Below, in pieces: positions 40,165-53,594 of a stretch of DNA of 64,000 nucleotides. Numbering within the stretch: position 1 is the first letter of the stretch; every line of letters begins with the position of its first letter. Under the pieces are notes generated by a model. It was given only the letters and a program-made list of their open reading frames with translations. It was not told the origin of the DNA and searched no databases. The stretch is taken from NCBI GenBank assembly GCA_946800325.1, contig OX326959.1, forward strand, positions 29,773,115 to 29,837,114, in the 5' to 3' direction. The translations under genes were made by a program, and so were the position numbers. The stretch comes from Luzula sylvatica. Lineage: Eukaryota; Streptophyta; Magnoliopsida; Poales; Juncaceae.

Positions 40165-43100
40165 GGTCTTAGACTTCAGTTTTTGATTTTCTGCAAAAAA
40201 TAGGAAAAATAGAAATTTGTATTTGTTAGTCTTCAATCCCGTAGTTTTTCGAGAAAAACATGAAAAATGAAGTATTTTGCTCATTTTAGAGAACTATTTT
40301 GGTCTTTTTTAGAAAAAATAATAATTGATATTTTTGAAGGTGTTAGACTTCAGTTTTTGATTTTTTGCAAAAAATTGGAAAAATAGAAATTTGTATGTGT
40401 TGGTCTTCAATCACGGAATTTTTTGAGAAAAACATGAACAATGAAGTTTTTTGCTCATTTTAGAGAACTATTTTGGTCTTTTTTAGAAAAAATCATAATT
40501 GATATTTTTGAAGGTGTTAGACTTCAGTTTTTTATTTTATGCAAAATATAGGAAAAATAAAATTTGTTTGTGTTGGTCTTCAATCACGAAGTTTTTTGAG
40601 AAAAACATGAAAAATGAAGTATTTTGCTCATTTTAGAGAACTATTTTGGTATTTTTTAGAAAAAATGATAATTCATATTTTTGAAGGTGTTAGACTTCTG
40701 TTTTTGATTTTCTGCAAAAAATAGGAAAAATAGAAATTAGTATGTGTTAGTCTTCAATCCCAGAGTTTTTTGAGAAAAAACATGAAAAATGAAGTATTTT
40801 GCTCATTTTAGAGAACTATTTTGGTATTTTTTAGAAAAAATGATAATTGATATTTTTGAAGGTGTTAGACTTCTGTTTTTGATTTTCTGCAAAAAATAGG
40901 AAAAATAGAAATTAGTATGTGTTAGTCTTCAATCCCAGAGTTTTTTGAGAGAAACATGAAAAATGAAGTATTTTGCTCATTTTAGAGAACTATTTTGGTA
41001 TTTTTTAGAAAAAATCATAATTGATATTTTTGAAGGTGTTAGACTTCAGTTTTTTATTTTATGCAAAAAATAGGAAAAATAGCAATTTGTATGTGTTGGT
41101 CTTCAGTCACGAAGTTTTTTGAGAAAATCATGAAAAATGAAGTATTTTGCTCATTTTAGAGAACTATTTTGTTCTTTTTTAGAAAAAATGATAATTGATA
41201 TTTTTGAAAGTGTTAGACTTCAGTTTTTGATTTTCTGCAAAAAAATGGAAAAATAGAAATTTGTATGTGTTAGTCTTCAATCACGGAATTTTTTGAGAAA
41301 AACATGAACAATGAAGTATTTTGCTCATTTTAGAGAACTATTTTGGTCTTTTTTAGAAAAAATGATATTTGATATTTTTGAAGGTGTTAGACTTCAATTT
41401 TTTGATTTTCTGCAAAAAATAGGAAACATAGAAATTTGTATGTGTTAGTCTTCAATCCCGTAGTTTTTCGAGAAAAACATGAAAAATTATGTATTTTGCT
41501 CATTTTGGAGAACTATTTTGGTCTTTTTTAGAAAAAATGATAATTGATATTTTTGAAGGTGTTAGACTTCAGTTTTTGATTTTTTGTAAAAAATTGGAAA
41601 AATTGAAATTTTTATATGTTAGTCTTCAATCACGGAATTTTTTGAGAAAATCATGAAAAATGAAGTTTTTTGCTCATTTTAGAGAACTATTTTGGTCTTT
41701 TTTAGAAAAAATGATAATTGATATTTTTGAAGGTGTTAGACTTCAGTTTTTGATTTTCTGCAAAAAATTGGAAAAATAGAAATTTGTAAGTGTTAGTCTT
41801 CAATCACGGAATTTTTTGAGAAAAACATGAATGATGAAGTATTTTGCTTATTTTAGAGAACTATTTTAGTCTTTTTTAGAAAAAATGATAATTGATATTT
41901 TGAAGGTGTTAGACTTCAGTTTTTTATTTTAAGCAAAAAATAGGAAAAATAGGAATTTGTATGTGTTAGTCTTCAATCCCGGAGTTTTTTGAGAAAAACA
42001 TGAAAAATGAAGTTTTTTGCTCATTTTAGAGAACTATTTTGGTCTTTTTTAGAAAAAATGATAATTGATATTTTTGAAGGTGTTAGAATTCAGTTTTTGA
42101 TTTTTTGCAAAAATTTGGAAAAATAGAAATTTGTATGTGTTAGTCTTCAATCACGGAATTTTTTGAGAAAAACATGAACAATGAAGTTTTTTGCTCATTT
42201 TAGAGAACTATTTTGGTCTTTTTTAGAAAAAATCATAATTGATATTTTTGAAGGTGTTAGACTTCAGTTTTTTATTTTATGCAAAATATAGGAAAAATAG
42301 AAATTTGTTTGTGTTGGTCTTCAATCACGAAGTTTTTTGAGAAAAACATGAAAAATGAAGTATTTTGCTCATTTTAGAGAACTATTTTGGTCTTTTTTAG
42401 AAAAAATGATAATTGATATTTTTGAAGGTGTTAGACTTCTGTTTTTTATTTTCTGCAAAAAATAGGAAAAATAGAAATTAGTATGTGTTGGTCTTCAATC
42501 CCGGAGTTTTTTGAGAATAACATGAAAAATGAAGTATTTTGCTCATTTTAGAGAACTATTTTGGTCTTTTTTTGAAAAAATGATAATTGATATTTTTGAA
42601 GGTGTATGACTTCAGTTTTTAATTTTCTGAAAAAAATAGGAAAAATAGAAATTTGTATGTGTTAGTCTTCAATCACGGAATTTTTCAGAGAAAAACATGA
42701 ACAATGAAGTTTTTTGCTCATTTTAGAGAACTATTTTGGTATTTTTAAGAAAAAAACGATAATTGATATTTTTGAAGGTGTTAGACTTCAGTTTTTGATT
42801 TTCTGCAAAAAATAGGAAAAATAGAAATTTGTATGTGTTAGTCTTCAATCCCGGAGTTTTTTGAGAAAAACATGAAAAATGAATTATTTTGCTCATTTTA
42901 GAGAACTATTTTGGTCTTTTTTAGAAAAAATGATAATTGATATTTTTTAAGGTGTTAGACTTCAGTTTTTGATTTTATGCAAAAAATAGGAAAAATAGAA
43001 ATTTGTATGTGTTAGTCTTCAATCCCGTAGTTTTTCGAAAAAAACATGAAAAATGAAGTATTTTGCTCATTTTAGAGAACTATTTTGGTCTTTTTTAGAA

Positions 43101-43820
43101 AAAATCATAATTGATATTTTTGAAGGTGTTAGACTTCAGTTTTTTATTTTTTGCAAAAAATAGGAAAAATAGAAATTTGTATGTGTTGGTCTTCAATCAC
43201 GAAGTATTTTGAGAAAAACATGAAAAATGAAGTATTTTGCTCATTTTAGAGAATTATTTTGGTCTTTTTTAGAAAAAATGATAATTGATATTTTTGAAGG
43301 TGTTAGACTTCAGTTTTTGATTTTCTGCAAAAAATAGGAAAAATAGAAATTTGTATTTGTTAGTCTTCAATCCCGTAGTTTTTCGAGAAAAACATGAAAA
43401 ATGAAGTATTTTGCTCATTTTAGAGAACTATTTTGGTCTTTTTTAGAAAAAATAATAATTGATATTTTTGAAGGTGTTAGACTTCAGTTTTTGATTTTTT
43501 GCAAAAAATAGGAAAAATAGAAATTTGTATGTGTTAGTCTTCAATCCCGGAGTTTTTTGAGAAAAACATGAAAAATTAAGTATTTTGCTCATTTTAGAGA
43601 ACTATTTTGGTATTTTTTAGAAAAAATGATAATTGATATTTTTGAAGGTGTTAGACTTCTGTTTTTGATTTTCTGCAAAAAATAGGAAAAATAGAAATTA
43701 GTATGTGTTGGTCTTCAATCCCGGAGTTTTTTGAGAAAAACATGAAAAATGAAGTATTTTGCTCATTTTAGAGAACTATTTTGGTCTTTTTAAGAAAAAA
43801 TGATAATTGATATTTTTGAA
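40165..43820 (+). repeat. Region 3 HOR copy b (3656 bp, 21 monomers)
   Basis: Followed by a 3656 bp copy in which every line I compared matched. GGTCTTTTTAAG at about 40131 recurs at 43787, GGAAACATAG at 41422 recurs at 45078, and ATTTTAAGC at 41926 recurs at 45582. The period is 21 x 174 + 2. Even rare variants such as TTTTTAATTTTCTGA are shared, pointing to a very recent duplication. Confidence 0.85.
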
Positions 43821-46800
43821 GGTCTTAGACTTCAGTTTTTGATTTTCTGCAAAAAATAGGAAAAATAGAAATTTGTATTTGTTAGTCTTCAATCCCGTAG
43901 TTTTTCGAGAAAAACATGAAAAATGAAGTATTTTGCTCATTTTAGAGAACTATTTTGGTCTTTTTTAGAAAAAATAATAATTGATATTTTTGAAGGTGTT
44001 AGACTTCAGTTTTTGATTTTTTGCAAAAAATTGGAAAAATAGAAATTTGTATGTGTTGGTCTTCAATCACGGAATTTTTTGAGAAAAACATGAACAATGA
44101 AGTTTTTTGCTCATTTTAGAGAACTATTTTGGTCTTTTTTAGAAAAAATCATAATTGATATTTTTGAAGGTGTTAGACTTCAGTTTTTTATTTTATGCAA
44201 AATATAGGAAAAATAAAATTTGTTTGTGTTGGTCTTCAATCACGAAGTTTTTTGAGAAAAACATGAAAAATGAAGTATTTTGCTCATTTTAGAGAACTAT
44301 TTTGGTATTTTTTAGAAAAAATGATAATTCATATTTTTGAAGGTGTTAGACTTCTGTTTTTGATTTTCTGCAAAAAATAGGAAAAATAGAAATTAGTATG
44401 TGTTAGTCTTCAATCCCAGAGTTTTTTGAGAAAAAACATGAAAAATGAAGTATTTTGCTCATTTTAGAGAACTATTTTGGTATTTTTTAGAAAAAATGAT
44501 AATTGATATTTTTGAAGGTGTTAGACTTCTGTTTTTGATTTTCTGCAAAAAATAGGAAAAATAGAAATTAGTATGTGTTAGTCTTCAATCCCAGAGTTTT
44601 TTGAGAGAAACATGAAAAATGAAGTATTTTGCTCATTTTAGAGAACTATTTTGGTATTTTTTAGAAAAAATCATAATTGATATTTTTGAAGGTGTTAGAC
44701 TTCAGTTTTTTATTTTATGCAAAAAATAGGAAAAATAGCAATTTGTATGTGTTGGTCTTCAGTCACGAAGTTTTTTGAGAAAATCATGAAAAATGAAGTA
44801 TTTTGCTCATTTTAGAGAACTATTTTGTTCTTTTTTAGAAAAAATGATAATTGATATTTTTGAAAGTGTTAGACTTCAGTTTTTGATTTTCTGCAAAAAA
44901 ATGGAAAAATAGAAATTTGTATGTGTTAGTCTTCAATCACGGAATTTTTTGAGAAAAACATGAACAATGAAGTATTTTGCTCATTTTAGAGAACTATTTT
45001 GGTCTTTTTTAGAAAAAATGATATTTGATATTTTTGAAGGTGTTAGACTTCAATTTTTTGATTTTCTGCAAAAAATAGGAAACATAGAAATTTGTATGTG
45101 TTAGTCTTCAATCCCGTAGTTTTTCGAGAAAAACATGAAAAATTATGTATTTTGCTCATTTTGGAGAACTATTTTGGTCTTTTTTAGAAAAAATGATAAT
45201 TGATATTTTTGAAGGTGTTAGACTTCAGTTTTTGATTTTTTGTAAAAAATTGGAAAAATTGAAATTTTTATATGTTAGTCTTCAATCACGGAATTTTTTG
45301 AGAAAATCATGAAAAATGAAGTTTTTTGCTCATTTTAGAGAACTATTTTGGTCTTTTTTAGAAAAAATGATAATTGATATTTTTGAAGGTGTTAGACTTC
45401 AGTTTTTGATTTTCTGCAAAAAATTGGAAAAATAGAAATTTGTAAGTGTTAGTCTTCAATCACGGAATTTTTTGAGAAAAACATGAATGATGAAGTATTT
45501 TGCTTATTTTAGAGAACTATTTTAGTCTTTTTTAGAAAAAATGATAATTGATATTTTGAAGGTGTTAGACTTCAGTTTTTTATTTTAAGCAAAAAATAGG
45601 AAAAATAGGAATTTGTATGTGTTAGTCTTCAATCCCGGAGTTTTTTGAGAAAAACATGAAAAATGAAGTTTTTTGCTCATTTTAGAGAACTATTTTGGTC
45701 TTTTTTAGAAAAAATGATAATTGATATTTTTGAAGGTGTTAGAATTCAGTTTTTGATTTTTTGCAAAAATTTGGAAAAATAGAAATTTGTATGTGTTAGT
45801 CTTCAATCACGGAATTTTTTGAGAAAAACATGAACAATGAAGTTTTTTGCTCATTTTAGAGAACTATTTTGGTCTTTTTTAGAAAAAATCATAATTGATA
45901 TTTTTGAAGGTGTTAGACTTCAGTTTTTTATTTTATGCAAAATATAGGAAAAATAGAAATTTGTTTGTGTTGGTCTTCAATCACGAAGTTTTTTGAGAAA
46001 AACATGAAAAATGAAGTATTTTGCTCATTTTAGAGAACTATTTTGGTCTTTTTTAGAAAAAATGATAATTGATATTTTTGAAGGTGTTAGACTTCTGTTT
46101 TTTATTTTCTGCAAAAAATAGGAAAAATAGAAATTAGTATGTGTTGGTCTTCAATCCCGGAGTTTTTTGAGAATAACATGAAAAATGAAGTATTTTGCTC
46201 ATTTTAGAGAACTATTTTGGTCTTTTTTTGAAAAAATGATAATTGATATTTTTGAAGGTGTATGACTTCAGTTTTTAATTTTCTGAAAAAAATAGGAAAA
46301 ATAGAAATTTGTATGTGTTAGTCTTCAATCACGGAATTTTTCAGAGAAAAACATGAACAATGAAGTTTTTTGCTCATTTTAGAGAACTATTTTGGTATTT
46401 TTAAGAAAAAAACGATAATTGATATTTTTGAAGGTGTTAGACTTCAGTTTTTGATTTTCTGCAAAAAATAGGAAAAATAGAAATTTGTATGTGTTAGTCT
46501 TCAATCCCGGAGTTTTTTGAGAAAAACATGAAAAATGAATTATTTTGCTCATTTTAGAGAACTATTTTGGTCTTTTTTAGAAAAAATGATAATTGATATT
46601 TTTTAAGGTGTTAGACTTCAGTTTTTGATTTTATGCAAAAAATAGGAAAAATAGAAATTTGTATGTGTTAGTCTTCAATCCCGTAGTTTTTCGAAAAAAA
46701 CATGAAAAATGAAGTATTTTGCTCATTTTAGAGAACTATTTTGGTCTTTTTTAGAAAAAATCATAATTGATATTTTTGAAGGTGTTAGACTTCAGTTTTT

Positions 46801-47440
46801 TATTTTTTGCAAAAAATAGGAAAAATAGAAATTTGTATGTGTTGGTCTTCAATCACGAAGTATTTTGAGAAAAACATGAAAAATGAAGTATTTTGCTCAT
46901 TTTAGAGAATTATTTTGGTCTTTTTTAGAAAAAATGATAATTGATATTTTTGAAGGTGTTAGACTTCAGTTTTTGATTTTCTGCAAAAAATAGGAAAAAT
47001 AGAAATTTGTATTTGTTAGTCTTCAATCCCGTAGTTTTTCGAGAAAAACATGAAAAATGAAGTATTTTGCTCATTTTAGAGAACTATTTTGGTCTTTTTT
47101 AGAAAAAATAATAATTGATATTTTTGAAGGTGTTAGACTTCAGTTTTTGATTTTTTGCAAAAAATAGGAAAAATAGAAATTTGTATGTGTTAGTCTTCAA
47201 TCCCGGAGTTTTTTGAGAAAAACATGAAAAATTAAGTATTTTGCTCATTTTAGAGAACTATTTTGGTATTTTTTAGAAAAAATGATAATTGATATTTTTG
47301 AAGGTGTTAGACTTCTGTTTTTGATTTTCTGCAAAAAATAGGAAAAATAGAAATTAGTATGTGTTGGTCTTCAATCCCGGAGTTTTTTGAGAAAAACATG
47401 AAAAATGAAGTATTTTGCTCATTTTAGAGAACTATTTTGG
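43821..47440 (+). repeat. Region 3 HOR copy c (21 monomers)
   Basis: Near-identical copy of 40165-43820 up to about 47440. There GGTCTTTTTTTGAAAA replaces GGTCTTTTTAAGAAAA, and the order follows the 39222-39900 part of copy a instead (AATTAAGTATT at 47231 corresponds to 39222 at offset 8009). Confidence 0.83.
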
Positions 47441-49101
47441 TCTTTTTTTGAAAAAATGATAATTAATATTTTTGAAGGTGTTAGACTTCAGTTTTTGATT
47501 TTCTGCAAAAAATAGGAAAAATAGAAATTTGTATGTGTTAGTCTTCAATCACGGAATTTTTCAGAGAAAAACATGAACAATGAAGTATTTTGCTCATTTT
47601 AGAGAACTATTTTGGTATTTTTTAGAAAAAATAATAATTGATATTTTTGAAGGTGTTAGACTTCAGTTTTTTATTTTATGCAAAATATAGGAAAAATAGA
47701 AATTTGTTTGTGTTGGTCTTCAATCACGAAGTTTTTTGAGAAAAACATGAAAAATGAAGTATTTTGCTAATTTTAGAGAACTATTTTGGTATTTTTTAGA
47801 AAAAATGATAATTGATATTTTTGAAGGTGTTAGACTTCTGTTTTTTATTTTCTGCAAAAAATAGGAAAAATAGAAATTAGTATGTGTTGGTCTTCAATCC
47901 CGGAGTTTTTTGAGAAAAACATGAAAAATGAAGTATTTTGCTCATTTTAGAGAACTATTTTGGTCTTTTTTTGAAAAAATGATAATTGATATTTTTGAAG
48001 GTGTATGACTTCAGTTTTTGATTTTCTGAAAAAAATAGGAAAAATAGAAATTTGTATGTGTTAGTCTTCAATCACGGAATTTTTCAGAGAAAAACATGAA
48101 CAATGAAGTTTTTTGCTCATTTTAGAGAACTATTTTGGTATTTTTTAGAAAAAAATGATAATTGATATTTTTGAAGGTGTTAGACTTCAGTTTTTGATTT
48201 TCTGCAAAAAATAGGAAAAATAGAAATTTGTATGTGTTGGTCTTCAATCCCGGAGTTTTTTGAGAAAAACATGAAAAATGAAATTTTTTGTTCATTTTAG
48301 AGAACTATTTTGGTCTTTTTTAGAAAAAATGATAATTGATATTTTTGAAGTAGTTAGACTTCAGTTTTTTATTTTTTGCAAAAATTTGGAAAAATAGAAA
48401 TTTGTATGTGTTAGTCTTCAATCACGGAATTTTTTGAGAAAAACATGAACAATGAAGTTTTTTGCTCATTTTAGAGAACTATTTTGGTCTTTTTTAGAAA
48501 AAATCATAATTGATATTTTTGAAGGTGTTAGACTTCAATTTTTTATTTTATGCAAAATATAGGAAAAATAGAAATTTGTTTGTGTTGGTCTTCAATCACG
48601 AAGTTTTTTGAGAAAAACATGAAAAATGAAGTATTTTGCTCATTTTAGAGAACTATTTTGGTATTTTTTAGAAAAAATGATAATTGATATTTTTGAAGGT
48701 GTTAGACTTCTGTTTTTGATTTTCTGCAAAAAATAGGAAAAATAGAAATTAGTATGTGTTGGTCTTCAATCCCGGAGTTTTTTGAGAAAAACATGAAAAA
48801 TGAAGTATTTTGCTCATTTTAGAGAACTATTTTGGTCTTTTTTTGAAAAAATGATAATTGATATTTTTGAAGGTGTTAGACTTCAGTTTTTGATTTTCTG
48901 CAAAAAATAGGATAAATAGAAATTTGTATGTGTTAGTCTTCAATCACGGAATTTTTCAGAGAAAAACATGAACAATGAAGTTTTTTGCTCATTTTAGAGA
49001 ACTATTTTGGTATTTTTTAGAAAAAAATGATAATTGATATTTTTGAAGGTGTTAGACTTCAGTTTCTGATTTTCTGCAAAAAATAGGAAAAATAGAAATT
49101 T

Positions 49102-51347
49102 GTATGTGTTGGTCTTCAATCCCGGAGTTTTTTGAGAAAAACATGAAAAATGAAGTATTTTTCTCATTTTAGAGAACTATTTTGGTCTTTTTTAGAAAAA
49201 ATGATAATTGATATTTTTGAAGGTGTTAGACTTCAGTTTTTGATTTTCTGCAAAAAATAGGAAAAATAGAAATTTGTATTTGTTAGTCTTCAATCCCGTA
49301 GTTTTTCGAGAAAAACATGAAAAATGAAGTATTTTGCTCATTTTAGAGAACTATTTTGGTCTTTTTTAGAAAAAATAATAATTGTAGACTTCAGTTTTTG
49401 ATTTTTTGCAAAAAATTGGAAAAATAGAAATTTGTATGTGTTGGTCTTCAATCACGAATTTTTTTGAGAAAAATATGAAAAATGAAGTATTTTGCTCATT
49501 TTAGAGAACTATTTTGGTATTTTTTAGAAAAAATGATAATTGATATTTTTGAAGGTGTTAGACTTCAGTTTTTGATTTTTTCCTAAAAATTGGAAAAATA
49601 GAAATTTGTAAGTGTTAGTCTTCAATCACGGAATTTTTTGAGAAAAACATGAATGATGAAGTATTTTGCTTATTTTAGAGAACTATTTTAGTCTTTTTAA
49701 AAAAAAATGATAATTGATATTTTGAAGGTGTTAGACTTCAGTTTTTTATTTCAAGCAAAAAATAGGAAAAATAGAAATTTGTATGTGTTAGTCTACAATC
49801 CCGGAGTTTTTTGAGAAAAACATAAAAAATGAAGTTTTTTGCTCATTTTAGAGAACTATTTTGGTCTTTTCTAGAAAAAATCATAATTGATATTTTTTAA
49901 GGTGTTAGACTTCAGTTTTTGATTTTCTGCAAAAAATAGGAAAATTAGAAATTTGTATGTGTTAGTCTTCAATCCCGGAGTTTTTTGAGAAAAACATGAA
50001 AAATGAATTATTTTGCTCATTTTAGAGAACTATTTTGGTCTTTTTTAGAAAAAATGATAATTGATATTTTTTAAGGTGTTAGACTTCAGTTTTTGATTTT
50101 ATGCAAAAAATAGGAAAAATAGAAATTTGTATGTGTTAGTCTTCAATCCCGTAGTTTTTCGAAAAAAACATGAAAAATGAAGTATTTTGCTCATTTTAGA
50201 GAACTATTTTGGTCTTTTTTAGAAAAAATCATAATTGATATTTTTGAAGGTGTTAGACTTCAGTTTTTTATTTTTTGCAAAAAATAGGAAAAATAGAAAT
50301 TTGTATGTGTTGGTCTTCAATCACGAAGTATTTTGAGAAAAACATGAAAAATGAAGTATTTTGCTTATTTTAGAGAATTATTTTGGTCTTTTTTAGAAAA
50401 AATGATAATTGATATTTTTGAAGGTGTTAGACTTCAGTTTTTGATTTTCTGCAAAAAATAGGAAAAATAGAAATTTGTATTTGTTAGTCTTCAATCCCGT
50501 AGTTTTTCGAGAAAAACATGAAAAATGAAGTATTTTGCTCATTTTAGAGAACTATTTTGGTCTTTTTTAGAAAAAATAATAATTGATATTTTTGAAGGTG
50601 TTAGACTTCAGTTTTTGATTTTTTGCAAAAAATAGGAAAAATAGAAATTTGTATGTGTTAGTCTTCAATCCCGGAGTTTTTTGAGAAAAACATGAAAAAT
50701 TAAGTATTTTGCTCATTTTAGAGAACTATTTTGGTATTTTTTAGAAAAAATGATAATTGATATTTTTGAAGGTGTTAGACTTCTGTTTTTGATTTTCTGC
50801 AAAAAATAGGAAAAATAGAAATTAGTATGTGTTGGTCTTCAATCCCGGAGTTTTTTGAGAAAAACATGAAAAATGAAGTATTTTGCTCATTTTAGAGAAC
50901 TATTTTGGTCTTTTTTTGAAAAAATGATAATTGATATTTTTGAAGGTGTTAGACTTCAGTTTTTGATTTTCTGCAAAAAATAGGAAAAATAGAAATTTGT
51001 ATGTGTTAGTCTTCAATCACGGAATTTTTCAGAGAAAAACATGAACAATGAAGTATTTTGCTCATTTTAGAGAACTATTTTGGTATTTTTTAGAAAAAAT
51101 AATAATTGATATTTTTGAAGGTGTTAGACTTCAGTTTTTTATTTTATGCAAAATATAGGAAAAATAGAAATTTGTTTGTGTTGGTCTTCAATCACGAAGT
51201 TTTTTGAGAAAAACATGAAAAATGAAGTATTTTGCTAATTTTAGAGAACTATTTTGGTATTTTTTAGAAAAAATGATAATTGATATTTTTGAAGGTGTTA
51301 GACTTCTGTTTTTTATTTTCTGCAAAAAATAGGAAAAATAGAAATTA
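49102..51347 (+). repeat. 13-monomer tandem duplication, first copy (2246 bp)
   Basis: TATTTTTCTCATT at 49156 recurs at 51402, the 16-bp deletion junction at 49381 recurs at 51627, and AATTAAG at 50699 recurs at 52945, all 2246 bp apart (13 x 174 - 16). The period is short by exactly the 16 bp missing from one monomer. Confidence 0.85.
49370..49391 (+). repeat. Monomer with 16-bp deletion, first copy
   Basis: ATAATAATTGTAGACTTCAG lacks the 16 bases ATATTTTTGAAGGTGT, removing the left arm of the conserved TGAAG dyad. This deletion is the best marker of the region 4/5 duplications. Confidence 0.88.
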
Positions 51348-53594
51348 GTATGTGTTGGTCTTCAATCCCGGAGTTTTTTGAGAAAAACATGAAAAATGAA
51401 GTATTTTTCTCATTTTAGAGAACTATTTTGGTCTTTTTTAGAAAAAATGATAATTGATATTTTTGAAGGTGTTAGACTTCAGTTTTTGATTTTCTGCAAA
51501 AAATAGGAAAAATAGAAATTTGTATTTGTTAGTCTTCAATCCCGTAGTTTTTCGAGAAAAACATGAAAAATGAAGTATTTTGCTCATTTTAGAGAACTAT
51601 TTTGGTCTTTTTTAGAAAAAATAATAATTGTAGACTTCAGTTTTTGATTTTTTGCAAAAAATTGGAAAAATAGAAATTTGTATGTGTTGGTCTTCAATCA
51701 CGAATTTTTTTGAGAAAAATATGAAAAATGAAGTATTTTGCTCATTTTAGAGAACTATTTTGGTATTTTTTAGAAAAAATGATAATTGATATTTTTGAAG
51801 GTGTTAGACTTCAGTTTTTGATTTTTTCCTAAAAATTGGAAAAATAGAAATTTGTAAGTGTTAGTCTTCAATCACGGAATTTTTTGAGAAAAACATGAAT
51901 GATGAAGTATTTTGCTTATTTTAGAGAACTATTTTAGTCTTTTTAAAAAAAAATGATAATTGATATTTTGAAGGTGTTAGACTTCAGTTTTTTATTTCAA
52001 GCAAAAAATAGGAAAAATAGAAATTTGTATGTGTTAGTCTACAATCCCGGAGTTTTTTGAGAAAAACATAAAAAATGAAGTTTTTTGCTCATTTTAGAGA
52101 ACTATTTTGGTCTTTTCTAGAAAAAATCATAATTGATATTTTTTAAGGTGTTAGACTTCAGTTTTTGATTTTCTGCAAAAAATAGGAAAATTAGAAATTT
52201 GTATGTGTTAGTCTTCAATCCCGGAGTTTTTTGAGAAAAACATGAAAAATGAATTATTTTGCTCATTTTAGAGAACTATTTTGGTCTTTTTTAGAAAAAA
52301 TGATAATTGATATTTTTTAAGGTGTTAGACTTCAGTTTTTGATTTTATGCAAAAAATAGGAAAAATAGAAATTTGTATGTGTTAGTCTTCAATCCCGTAG
52401 TTTTTCGAAAAAAACATGAAAAATGAAGTATTTTGCTCATTTTAGAGAACTATTTTGGTCTTTTTTAGAAAAAATCATAATTGATATTTTTGAAGGTGTT
52501 AGACTTCAGTTTTTTATTTTTTGCAAAAAATAGGAAAAATAGAAATTTGTATGTGTTGGTCTTCAATCACGAAGTATTTTGAGAAAAACATGAAAAATGA
52601 AGTATTTTGCTTATTTTAGAGAATTATTTTGGTCTTTTTTAGAAAAAATGATAATTGATATTTTTGAAGGTGTTAGACTTCAGTTTTTGATTTTCTGCAA
52701 AAAATAGGAAAAATAGAAATTTGTATTTGTTAGTCTTCAATCCCGTAGTTTTTCGAGAAAAACATGAAAAATGAAGTATTTTGCTCATTTTAGAGAACTA
52801 TTTTGGTCTTTTTTAGAAAAAATAATAATTGATATTTTTGAAGGTGTTAGACTTCAGTTTTTGATTTTTTGCAAAAAATAGGAAAAATAGAAATTTGTAT
52901 GTGTTAGTCTTCAATCCCGGAGTTTTTTGAGAAAAACATGAAAAATTAAGTATTTTGCTCATTTTAGAGAACTATTTTGGTATTTTTTAGAAAAAATGAT
53001 AATTGATATTTTTGAAGGTGTTAGACTTCTGTTTTTGATTTTCTGCAAAAAATAGGAAAAATAGAAATTAGTATGTGTTGGTCTTCAATCCCGGAGTTTT
53101 TTGAGAAAAACATGAAAAATGAAGTATTTTGCTCATTTTAGAGAACTATTTTGGTCTTTTTTTGAAAAAATGATAATTGATATTTTTGAAGGTGTTAGAC
53201 TTCAGTTTTTGATTTTCTGCAAAAAATAGGAAAAATAGAAATTTGTATGTGTTAGTCTTCAATCACGGAATTTTTCAGAGAAAAACATGAACAATGAAGT
53301 ATTTTGCTCATTTTAGAGAACTATTTTGGTATTTTTTAGAAAAAATAATAATTGATATTTTTGAAGGTGTTAGACTTCAGTTTTTTATTTTATGCAAAAT
53401 ATAGGAAAAATAGAAATTTGTTTGTGTTGGTCTTCAATCACGAAGTTTTTTGAGAAAAACATGAAAAATGAAGTATTTTGCTAATTTTAGAGAACTATTT
53501 TGGTATTTTTTAGAAAAAAATGATAATTGATATTTTTGAAGGTGTTAGACTTCTGTTTTTTATTTTCTGCAAAAAATAGGAAAAATAGAAATTA
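51348..53594 (+). repeat. 13-monomer tandem duplication, second copy
   Basis: Second copy of the 2246 bp block. Toward its end it has one extra A (GAAAAAAATGATAATTG near 53513), making the next TATTTTTCTC marker 2247 bp away. Its right part merges into the 6-monomer tandem repeat. Confidence 0.8.
51616..51637 (+). repeat. Monomer with 16-bp deletion, second copy
   Basis: Same junction 2246 bp downstream of the first, from the 13-monomer tandem duplication. Confidence 0.88.
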
